From Phoronis australis (lineage: Eukaryota > Phoronida > Phoronidae): a stretch of DNA of 57,337 nt. A program made the position numbers and the translations under genes. A model generated the notes under the pieces. That model had not been told where the DNA came from. It saw only the letters and a program-made list of their open reading frames with translations, and did no database searches. This document shows, piece by piece, positions 12,086 through 22,199 of this stretch (position 1 is its first letter; each line of letters begins with the position of its first letter). The stretch lies in the NCBI GenBank assembly GCA_002633005.1, contig NMRA01000500.1, forward strand, positions 111,721-169,057, given 5' to 3'.

Positions 12086-14605
12086 TGTCATGAATTCTCA
12101 TGAAGTTAATTAAGTGCAAACATAACAATTTCGGGCGATAATTCTCCAAAATCCACTCGGGCTCTAGATAACGGGGGATAACGACTTCGCCATTTAATAA
12201 TCTATATTTATGTATGAGCATGGAATGTCTTGCTCAAAATAACCTATTTTGGTTCAAGTCGTTCTAGGAAGAAAAGCAGCTTTAAAACGGGGAAAATTCC
12301 TTGTGAGGTTTATATACACAAGGAACGTTTCCATAACCTTCGTCAGAGCGTAAAAATTAGATAAAATTGTTGAAATTGTTTGTATTGGATTGTTAGCCAT
12401 TCTTGTGGTGCTCGGGGGTGCTGATGATTTCAGATGTTTGTTTCTGATTAAGAAATTAAAAAGTTAAATGAGCTGTTAGCTGGTTTTCATGCTGAAAGAT
12501 GAAAAATGCATACAGCACCATCACGTATTCCAGAGACCGTGTCTACGGGCAGTTCGTAACAGTATTTCGTAAATCCCATGAAGGGGTTCCATTACTTATT
12601 GAAAATATTTCCCTATGATTATGAAATCGGTCGACTTCAATTTTTTTAGATGGTTAGACTACTGATGGCTCCCTGGTGTCAGTTTCTATGATTAGATTTT
12701 TTTGGTGAAATTTCATGAAGCTTGATCAAACTGGTTCTTTCCAGGAAACAATAGCAGTTGCATATTTTCGAATGATTCTAACCTGTGATGACCCCCAGTG
12801 TCATTTTTAGCATTTTTGGAGCTGGCGATGTGACCTGATCAAGTCCACCTTATTATCTGACAATCGTTACATAAAACGTACAAAGTTTTTTCATTATGAG
12901 TCCTCTCATTTCTGTAGAACGATAATCGCTTAATTGATTCCACGCGGCACTGAGTTTTCACTCCCATGAGGTAAAAATGTAATTTCTTAAAAATGTTGGA
13001 TGCAAGTGTTTCAAACGTTTAAGGCAGTTGCGGGTTACATCTGGCAAATTACATGTAAGTATGAATTTGACAGTATAATTATCACACATTATGAAGCTGT
13101 TGTAATGAAGGAATTGGGTAAATTTCTCCATTATCCAATTATATATTATTTCTCCAATTCAAATAAGTTTTTTCACTTTTGTCATTTTGATTAGCCTGAA
13201 GTTGAAATTAACGAATTACAAGGCATGAATAAAAGCACAACTTACAGAAGAAATTTAGAAAAAAATGTGTGAAGAAAAATTGAGTTTCAAAACAATTACA
13301 ACTACATGTAATTTTCCGTAAATTGTGAGCTCTTTTATGGACACTTCACGTTGAAACAAACATAACATTCCTTTTATTTTTGGACAAAAGCAGGAAAGTG
13401 TACGAAGCTGCTTTTTTGTAGCAGCTTGTCTGCTAATTTATTTTAGTTAAATGTTCGCCGGTGACAAGGCAGGCGGTTGAACATGGCTTTCAGTTCAGCA
13501 AAAAGTCGCCATGTTGTCGGTGACGCCGGAATTGAAACTAAGTCCAGTGTGATTTGAGAACACGTTAACCACCGAATGAATAACATCTGAGTGGATAAAT
13601 ATTGGTGAAACTGTAGAATAATACAGAGGGTTGGTAGTGTTGCGTATCTTAAATTTTACTCCAGATTATTTGTGAAAATGATTTGTAAAAACATTTAAAC
13701 TTCTAAGCTATACCACTGTCAACTAAGATGGCCGAGCAGACCAAAGAGCGGGTCAAATTTTGTCTCAAAAATAGAGATAAATTTCGAACGCATGGTGGAA
13801 TTGTATTATTTTTATGTTTGTGTTGCCGACAACGATATGTTTCATGTGATGAAGGCTTTTATCTCGACGGTTTGCCTGCTTCATATGCAGTGTCTCTAAC
13901 CAATACTTCAGAAGAAACGCTTAAAAATGTGACCTAAAGCGTCTTTAAATAGCTCACAATTTCACTAAAAATCCCGTGAATTATTCATATCAGTCTTACG
14001 TTTGTCACTATGGGTGTTAACCATTTTGTATACTGGCAACAGGAGTCATCACCTGTGCATGTGTGACTTCTGACCCATGGTCAGTTGTGAACTTTTGATA
14101 GGTGAAATGGTGTTTGGACATGTCAGACTGCATCATGGTCTCTAAAACGTTCAATGTTATTTGTAATTTGTGCCTGAGCGTATCTTTCAGTGTCTCACAG
14201 CTCCGCAAACTGGCTTGCAAAAGTATATGAGTGACACCCACTTTTAACACTACAAAAGAGATTCCACATTTATCTCCCCTGTCACGTGGTGAAAGTATAG
14301 AAAATGTCTTTATGAATTTTATTTGAGAGTCGTTATACATGACTTCCTAATCCCATTATGTGTTTTCTCTCATTGCATGCGATCTACTTGCGTTAAATTG
14401 AATTTTTCGGAAAGCAAAATGTGACATTCTCTTCGTGAACATTTTAAAGTATTTACATAAATATTAAAAGGTGAAATTAGTGCAAAATTGGTGCTTTTTG
14501 TATCAGAGCCACACCGTAATTACATACACAAAGTTCAAGCTGAATCCTTAGAGTTATTACTTGATTTGTTTTTGATTTTCTCGTCGAATGGCTCTTAGGG
14601 CTTTT
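12086..14605. other. No supported gene; one start-context ORF at 13728-13937
   Basis: A 69-codon plus-strand frame begins at AAGATGG (13728) and includes a hydrophobic, Cys-rich patch (IVLFLCLCCRQ). It could be a first exon but resembles nothing I know and has no clear donor. A 107-codon minus-strand frame at 14017-14340 is likewise unrecognised. The rest is featureless. Confidence 0.25.
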
Positions 14606-14610
14606 TCAAC

Positions 14611-14800
14611 GGAGAACAGACGTGCTGATGATCGGAGGGCAGACGTGTTGATGATTGGAGGGCAGACGTGTTAATGATCGGAGAGCAGAAGTGTTGAGGA
14701 TCGGAGAGCAGAAGTGTTGAGGATCGGAGGGCAGACGTGTTGATGATCGGAGAGCAGACGTGTTGATGATCGGAGAGCAGACGTGTTGAGGATTGGAATG
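14611..14800. repeat. 23-bp minisatellite, about 8 copies
   Basis: Unit GATCGGAGAGCAGACGTGTT plus GAT or GAG (23 bp). Copies vary at GAGAGC/GAGGGC and GACGTG/GAAGTG. It is open in more than one minus-strand frame because 23 is not a multiple of 3, which gives two overlapping spurious frames of 65-71 codons. Confidence 0.93.
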
Positions 14801-15360
14801 CACACTTCAACGAAGTTTAATATAGTTCACTTCACATCAACGGGAAAGGATCCATTTGGAAGCTCAGTCTGAATTTTTCTCATCTGGTCCAACATCCTCC
14901 CGGAATGTAGCCAGCAAACTTTGAGGAGTACAACTTCATAACTTTCGAAAATGTTCAATTTGAACATTTTAACTCATAAAAGGCGACTCCTTATACACTT
15001 CTGTTGTCTAACCTACTCAAGTGATATGTTTTTATCTGTACTTGATTTCAGTGACCCAGACCTTATGACATCAACTGTGAACCAAAGCCCATTCACGAAA
15101 ACAGGTGCGTTTTTCACAATAACTAGCGAGAACTCAAACAACAATTTAAATAGATAATGCATGATTTTTACCATGCAGAGAGCTTCCTAGTTTGTTTGCG
15201 ATGAAAGAATGTGTCAACACAATAAGCAGATATCTTCCTGGTTGGTTTTCAATGAAAAATGTGTCAACACAAATGAACAAGAATAAATAATGAAATCGAG
15301 TACGGGGCATGTTCTTACGAAGGCCTACTATTGCCGTGAAAAAAAAATAAAATTTGAATC
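14801..15360. other. No feature recognised
   Basis: Two related segments near 15170-15280 share GTTTGCGATGAA / GTTTTCAATGAA followed by GTGTCAACACAA, a short local duplication. No gene is supported. Confidence 0.3.
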
Positions 15361-15766
15361 AGTTAATGCGGATTGCCAATCTGTAAGTACGGATAGTCAA
15401 ATATATGGATTGCCAATTTGTTATTACGGATTGCAAATCTTTTAATTCGGGTCGCCAATCTAAAATTACGGATTTGCCAATCTGTTAGTAGGGATTGCCA
15501 ATCTGTAATTACGGATTGCCAGTCTGCTATTACAGATGATCAATCTTTTCATACAGATTGCCAATCTGTTCATGCGGATTGCCAATCTGTAAATACGGAA
15601 TGCCAATATGTTATTACGGATTCCCAATCTGTAATTACGGGTTACCAGTCCAAAAGATTGCCAATCTGTTACCACGAATTGCAAATCTGTTAGACGGTTG
15701 CCAATCTGTCATTACGGTTTGGGAATCAGTTAATGCGATTGTCAATCAGTACTTACGGATTGCATC
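15361..15766. repeat. 21-bp minisatellite, about 19 copies
   Basis: Unit GATTGCCAATCTGTTATTAC G (21 bp), more diverged than the other arrays. Because 21 is divisible by 3, one plus-strand frame reads a repeated seven-residue DCQSVIT pattern for about 90 codons. I regard this as a by-product of the repeat, not a protein gene. Confidence 0.9.
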
Positions 15767-17092
15767 CATGCTATGAACATTCCCACTAAATAAAATTGGT
15801 TCTAACCCCAGTGGTTAAGGTAAACGGTGGGGTATGGAAAATTGAACTAGACCGTATTTATCCACCTTGGCTGAGTCGCGCTCGGCTCACGATTAAAGGG
15901 ATGCCGCCAAGCTGCTCTTGTCATCCAGTCACGAGCGAGGATAATTGGCTTCGCTCATGCGGATATGATCAGCTGATTACAATATAGCTAGCAGACTGTA
16001 CTTCTTATGGAGAGAGTTTTACGTACTTTTTACTGTAATACTTGAAAAGAGGAGCGAAAACAAATATGAGTACAACTTTGAATTTTTTCAAATCGGCCCA
16101 GGATAAGAGATTTTGCAACACAGCAACACTCACGATTACTTTCATTCGGCGCGCACTAATACAAAAATATAGGACCCAAGTTATTTAGATTTTGGAACAC
16201 ATGCATTGCAATATTCAAAAATACGTTTATTATGAATCTTACAAGCTGTAAAACGACGTTGTTAATTTCATTGTGTTCATTCATTGTCATCTGTCAAATT
16301 AGGCAATGACCATCGCCTCTGTTGGCCCGAAGCAGAGGCGATGCAGAGGCTGTAGGCGCTCTGTACGCCGGAAGCTTTTCGGCGAATTATGCCTCGCATC
16401 GACTAAACCATCAAAGTCACGTTGTTATAAATACCTTTTGCGCATAGAGGAAGACCTTAGGAGGTTGTCGATGCGTTTAAGTCCTTCCAGCGGAGCTAAC
16501 GTTCAGCATTTTTTAGGTCGTCACTTTTTGCGAGTCCAAATCCGGGAACACGAGTGCAGAATTTGCGGTCACTCGTATTTTTGAGCAGGCATTTTCGCCT
16601 GTGTCGAGGGCTGGCATGAATATGTTTGTTTTATTTTTGAAGTGCATCAGATGTCATCTATGACACCGTGCAAAAGTAAGAGTTGTATGGAAGTAGTGCT
16701 GATATATTTTACATTAGATTTTATTTTTTACTTGATCTCTTATGATTATTTTCACATGTGTTGAAATTCAGTTATTCCTCGTGGTAGAAATTTGTAGCAT
16801 TTGCATTTTGTGTATTCATTCATGATGTTCATTTTGTGCTTAGTGATGTTTCTGTTTTCACAACAATCTCTTGTTGCATGCAAACATGTCACATGAACTG
16901 GATAAATCTTCCATTCTAGTCATTTACTATTTAAATCTGAAATTAAACAGCTATTTAAAGCAGCATTGGTGGCATTTTGTATGTTTAGCGTTATAAAAAA
17001 TAAAGTTTTGAACAAAATTACGCATTTACTTTTTTCTGGCTATTATATGAACTCCTGTTTCTGTTGCTGGAAAGTCCATTCCATATTATTTA
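15767..17092. other. Unassigned stretch with a strong hairpin at 16311-16343
   Basis: An 11-bp perfect inverted repeat (CATCGCCTCTG / CAGAGGCGATG, 11-base loop) opens a 92-codon plus-strand frame (16306-16584) that has two Cys pairs (CRGC near the start, CRIC near the end) and is rich in Arg. No family was recognised. The rest is AT-rich with no gene. Confidence 0.3.
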
Positions 17093-17530
17093 CTGTTTTG
17101 AAACCAAACTTTACGCTGCATAAGTGGATTTAGGCTTCCCTTTCGCACACGATAAAAATGGCATTGACATGTCGTTTTCAGTTCCTGAAATCCTTAGCCA
17201 TTTCTGATACCTACTACTGATTCAGGAATGATAAAATTTTGTTCCATATTATTTATCTGTACACTCACCAGCACAGTCTGTTTTGAAACCAAACGCAGGG
17301 GCGGATCCAGGTTTTTTTAAAAAGGGGGTCCAAGTCAACAATTCGAAAATTTTATATTTTACATAACCAAAATCAAGGGATAAAGGGATCCGAAACCCTT
17401 TGACCCCCCTGGATCCGCCTCTCAAACTGTGACGGTACGCTGCATAGATGGATATTGGGGGGTCCGAAGGGGCCCAGGGCTTCCTCATTCTGCACACAAT
17501 AAAAAATGGCGCCCACCTTTCGTTTTCAGT
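17093..17530. repeat. Local segmental duplication, one copy split by a MITE
   Basis: Two segments share CTGTTTTGAAACCAAAC, then TACGCTGCATA and a GCACACNATAAAAATGGC block followed by CGTTTTCAGT. The first copy (about 17090-17190) runs through without interruption. The second (about 17277-17530) has the MITE at 17296-17423 between the first two blocks. Confidence 0.7.
17296..17423. mobile_element. Short MITE with CAGGGGCGGATCCAG terminal inverted repeats
   Basis: The left end CAGGGGCGGATCCAG (17296-17310) is matched at the right by CTGGATCCGCCTCTC (17409-17423), 13 of 15 bases complementary. The 128-bp body has no coding frame. Ends of this type are common on small non-autonomous DNA elements in aquatic animals and suggest a hAT-like parent; the superfamily is inference. 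The paralogous segment at 17093 lacks it. Confidence 0.75.
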
Positions 17531-18602
17531 GATCTCACTAGGGCTTGTCCTACAAAAATTGACGTCATGCCCCTCGCAAGGCTGTGATGAAGGCTTATCC
17601 TTCGGAAATTGAGGTCGGGGCCCCCATCATCTTAATTCCATGGATCCGTCTATGGGTATGAGTTCTTTTTTTGATAAATGTGATACCTTCAACACAGCAT
17701 AAATTAAAAACAGCAATATAATGTTAAAAAGAACTAGTACAACCTTAACCTAGCTGCGTCTCATGAAGTGCTCTGTGTGCAATAATTTCAGAATTCATTA
17801 TTTTAGAAAAATACAGGACCCGACTGCTTCTTGTTGCACTACTGGGAATTAACATAATCATTCCCGGCTAAATGTTCCTCATTAGAGCTTGCAAATCGTA
17901 CTACAGACCACGAAACTTAAAGTGACTGCTTTTTACATTTCTGACCGCGAACCCGTTTTCAACACCCTGTTGGACACCGGTTTTTTCAGAAAATTCGTTC
18001 GAAAACAGCATTTGTGATATGTAGGTCACACTGTTCGTGACCTCCGCTATCGGCAAACAAGGGAACTGAATTATACTCTCCACAGATTTGATTTGAAAAT
18101 GGGTTTGGGCTCAAATATTGCCTTCCGGGCGATTGGCTGTGACCATCAACATGGGCAAACTTCAAACTTCAATGGACACCAAAAAATCTTCATCAATCTT
18201 TCCAGTATTCAGCATAATGGCTCCTTAGATTTACGTTTTTCTCGCTAGCTATCGGCAAATTGCAGAGTTCTCTCCCCTAAATCAAAATTCCTCGGAAAAC
18301 CCCTTTTTGTGTGTATTTTTGTGGGGAATAGTTAGCTGCTGGCTGCGCATGCGCACTGCCAATGTCAGATATTTCTGGCGTTGACAACCCATCTATACAT
18401 ATTCGGTCTTGCACTTCAGTTGAGAGAATAAGGGAGCTTATCTGTATATATTTTCATTTGGACGTTAGCTTTGACGAGACTCTGTTGTCGTTGCCATCAA
18501 ATCACATAAGCAGGCGAGCTTTTCAATGACAACTTCGAAACATGGGGATGTATTGACATACAAACAGTAAAGACGTTATTTGCTTTCTTGAAGAACAGGC
18601 AT
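17531..18602. other. No feature recognised
   Basis: There are remnants resembling MITE fragments (TGGATCCGTCTATGGG near 17640) but no second end and no coding frame with recognisable content. Confidence 0.3.
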
Positions 18603-18604
18603 GA

Positions 18605-18925
18605 GGACGCCTTCATGGTTATCGGTGGATGCATTTGAAGTGTATACAAAATGGGCTGAGTATCGACAAGGAAACCGTCCGCCATATGTTACGAATTTTA
18701 GATCCATATGGGGTACGATGCAGAGCAAGGAAGAGCCTACAGAGACGTGTAAGAGGCCCTAACTATATGTGGCATATTGACTCTTACGATAAAGTGAAGC
18801 ATTTTGGGATATGTATCAATGGCTAAATAGATGGGTTTTCCAGAAAGATACTGTAGTTGGATGTGAACACAACAAGCAGTGGTCCAAATGTAATTGCTGG
18901 TCATTACATGCAAGCAGTGCGTTGA
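18605..18925 (+). pseudogene. Integrase-catalytic-core-like transposon gene fragment
   Basis: In one frame: GYRWMHLKCIQNG, then TVRHMLRILDPYGVRCRAR, then RGPNYMWHIDSYDKVKHFGI, and after a stop IDGFSRKI and, after another stop, LDVNTTSSGPNVIAGHYM. This order (helical region, LDPxGV, GPNYxWHIDxYDKLKxFGI, IDGFSRK) is the signature of the DDE integrase-core proteins found in many copies in fish and invertebrate genomes; the D of WHID would be the first catalytic aspartate. Stops at 18824 (TAA), 18854 (TAG) and 18923 (TGA) break the frame, so the copy is dead. Regions before LDP and after the second third of the core are missing or unrecognisable. Confidence 0.8.
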
Positions 18926-20050
18926 TGCAGTTCTTTTTTAATGTCATTCAGGTATGTTTAATCGAGGATGGAAAATGAAACGAGTATTGTACCACAAGTC
19001 GTCCTCTATCCCGAAAAATGTGTAATGGGGTTTTACATGTGTGTTGTGTTTGTACGCGCGTCTGCGTGGGTGTGCGTTTGTGAAACATATTTTAATCCTT
19101 AGTATTCATTGAGCCGATAGAAGAGAGTGTGAAACAGAATTCTTCATTATTTTGGAATCAGTGTGAGCAACCTTCTAGTCTCATTGATAGATCTTCACGA
19201 TCAAAATACCAACAAAGAAAATCTAACCGAACTAACTCATGAGAAGAGTGGCTCCGCAGCATCAGGACCCGTTGATTTGCTGAATAAAGATGATTATTAT
19301 CACCTCATCACGCGTCGCGTTGTCATTGTTAAACGCTTTTTTGGCGTCATGCAAAAACCAAAGTTAGCCATCATTTTAAAGCCCAGGTGAGAACCACACT
19401 TGTATGGTCTTATTTCCCTAGTGGCTTTCACAAATACTGTTAGAGTAATTTGTCAATTGAGAAGCAAACGCCAAAAAACCCGAAACACTATCACTTCATG
19501 TTGGCATAAAATATACATGTACCGAATACTTCTGAAAATGGAACCGTGTTGTCGTCTCTTTAATTGAAACCTGCTTGTCGTGTTCAATGAAATTTAAAGG
19601 AAAATGCCACCCAAAAACAACCTATTTTGTATCAATTTAGATCGAAGAGTAGTTCTACTCGATAACGGCAAGTTCGGTTGCGTTACCTGACACCTGACGG
19701 CAGACGGAGGTGTTGAAATTATCCAATGACTCAATTGGTTTCACACGCAGTCTGTTTAGCAGTTCAAACACGGGTTAGTGGTGTAAGCTTATCGCTTGAA
19801 TTCATCGTTTAACACCCATAAATCATCAAACTTCGATATAAAACCCTTAAAAATACACCGAGTTCTTATAAAAAAAGTGTTGTTTTTTACACTGTTACGG
19901 ATTTACTGGTATTTGGACACACCGTAGCCTACAAAGTTCGGCAGGCCAATTTACCAAAGGTAATGCCGTAGCAGGAGTTTGGGGTCCACGTTCGGCGATA
20001 AATTCGAAGAATTCTTCCATGAAATACAGACAAGAGAACCTAGATCTGTG
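18926..20050. other. No feature recognised
   Basis: A 75-codon frame at 19163-19390 (VDLLNKDDYYHLITRRV...) could be a further piece of a decayed element, but I cannot link it to the integrase fragment or to any family. Confidence 0.3.
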
Positions 20051-20069
20051 TTGTTTATACTTGTGATTT

Positions 20070-21310
20070 TTATGAGCCCACATATTTATATGTGGAGGCA
20101 TTATGCAGTCATCTCCGTCCGTTCGTCCGTCCGTCCGGGCGACGTTCGTCCGGCGTCCGGCGTCCGCTGCTCTATCTCCAAAATCCTTATACATAGGTTC
20201 ATGAAATTTGGCACATAAGTTCCATTTATGAATAGGACGGCATGAGTGAACTTTCGGACAGATCCGACTACCGGTGTGCCCCCTAGTGGCAATTTTAGTT
20301 TTTAACGCTTACCTTTGTATCTTCAAAGTCCTGAACAGATTTTCATGAAATTTGGTATGTAAGCACCTAATAGTGAGATGACGCTATCCTCCAGTTTTCG
20401 GATGGATTCGAAGTAGTTTGCGCCACGTAAATAGTGGCCATTTTTTTGCGTCCACCTCTCTATCAACCAAACCGCTCAAAGGATGATTGTGAAAATTGGC
20501 ATGTATGTGCTTACTATAAAGAGAACGGTTGACGATGATTTTCCGACGATTTCGACTACTGTGGCGCCTCCTAGTGGTAGTTTTGTTTTTGTTGCGCCTA
20601 TGACTGTATCTTCTAATTTGTTAACAGGATCTTTACTTAATTTTGCAAGTTTATTTATATGATGTTGACTACAGATAACGACGACTTTCGGACTGATCTG
20701 ACTACTGCTGTGCCCCCTAGTGGCAATTTTATTTTTTTACGTTTAACTCAGTATCTTCAAAGGTCCTCAACAGATTTTCATAAGTTTTTAATATAGGTAT
20801 ATATTGGTGTGATGACGTTATCTTCCTGTCTTTGGATGGAATCGAGGTATTTATCACCAACATGTGGCCATTTTTGCTGTTTTCAAATCTTGTTTTTGGT
20901 GTCCACCCCTGTATCAACCAAATCATTTGAAAATTGGCATAGATGTTCCCAGTGTGAAGACTAGCTTTGATGATGGTGACTGACTACTGTGATGCCTCCC
21001 AGTGGTAGTTTTGTTTTGCGCCCATAGTTGTATCTCTTAAACCCACTGCAGGATCTTTACTAAATTTAGGAAGTGTATTTATATGAAGATAACAACAGAC
21101 GACGACGACTTTCAGGCGGATCCAACGGACACTGTGCCCACTAGTGGCAATTTCATTTTATACTGTTTTCCTTTGTTTCTCTGAAGTTCCTTGACAGATT
21201 TTTATGAAATATGGCATGTTCCTGTTTTTGGATGGATTGTATGTTTTTGCGCCATCTAGTGACCATTTTTATGATACAAATAAATAACCCTAAAAGCACA
21301 CCATTTGCGA
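20070..21310 (+). repeat. Long-period degenerate repeat with terminal hairpin and GTCC run
   Basis: It begins with hairpin CCACATA-TTTA-TATGTGG (20078-20095), then CATCTCCGTCCGTTCGTCCG and further GTCC runs. After that come repeated phrases of roughly 100-110 bp: CAGATTTTCATGAAATTTGG, a GGATGGATTCGA or GGACTGATC phrase, and GCCCCCTAGTGGCAATTTT. At least six CTAGTGG phrases are seen. It is non-coding. The same family in the opposite orientation occupies parts of two introns of the transporter gene and the 26.4-kb region. Confidence 0.75.
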
Positions 21311-21591
21311 TGCCTTCGTGGGCGCTTTTCAACGCTCTGCGTTGCTCTTGTTTTGAGATCCAAACACACAAAACTCTTGTTATCCCGGCCAGTGGTTCAG
21401 AACCCGATCAGGCCCGTCGCTGCCGCCGGGACTGGCACGAACATAAAGCAGCTTGAGTTGGAAACTAAACCTCCAGTCACGAAAAGACTATAATAGTGAG
21501 CCAAAGAAATAATGTTCACGTAATTATTTATGTGAATTAGCCACGAAACTGAAAATCTACTTACTTGTCGTTGGCCGCGAAGTTCCCCTTC

Positions 21592-21865
21592 TAGTCAGGT
21601 TTACTATGTCCAAATTTTGACATTCGTTGAAAATTTTTGGGGAAAGTGGAAACTATACATTTTTGGAAATCTCATGGAATGACGAATCAGAAAATAATTG
21701 ATTCGATTTTTTCGTTTGCCATCTTGGCGGTCATCTTTCATTTTCAAAAATGGCGCCCGTAAAATACAGTTTGCTCAGTATTTCTGCTCTTGGGTCACTT
21801 TGAATGTTAGTTTTAATGGCTGCACCCACATTTTATGGGGTAAGGAATTGAAAAACACTAGTTCT
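21592..21865 (+). repeat. Left inverted arm of the 3.7-kb element
   Basis: Complementary to the right arm over roughly 250 bp, including the GGAAAGTGGAAACTATACAT block, a GATGGC-type block (CATCTTGGCGGTCATC) and the TTGGGTCACTTTGAATGTTA block. Confidence 0.8.
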
Positions 21866-22199
21866 AAAATGATACATGTAATCTAAATGATTTTAAATGA
21901 TTTTAATAGCAGATACGAACCCCCAGAATATTTAAAGGAATCATAGAAACGCAGATTAACATATGTTTACAGTGTATACCTATTTCTTCATGAAAAGACA
22001 TTTGAGACATATCTTTTGAAGATTTCGTAATTACTTTCACTGTTCACTTTGGAATCCAGTTCTCCTCTACTCAATGGAAATGCATTTTGCCTTTGGCAGT
22101 CGGATGGCAGATAAGCTTGGCAGTAACCAGGCTGAGGATCAATGACGAGAACAACAAGAGTTGTAGCCAGCTTGGCAAATCGACCAGAAACCTGCTATC

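Noticed and set aside
15418-15776. DCQSVIT heptapeptide-repeat frame
   Set aside because: Period equals the 21-bp minisatellite unit, several frames are open, and there is no gene context.
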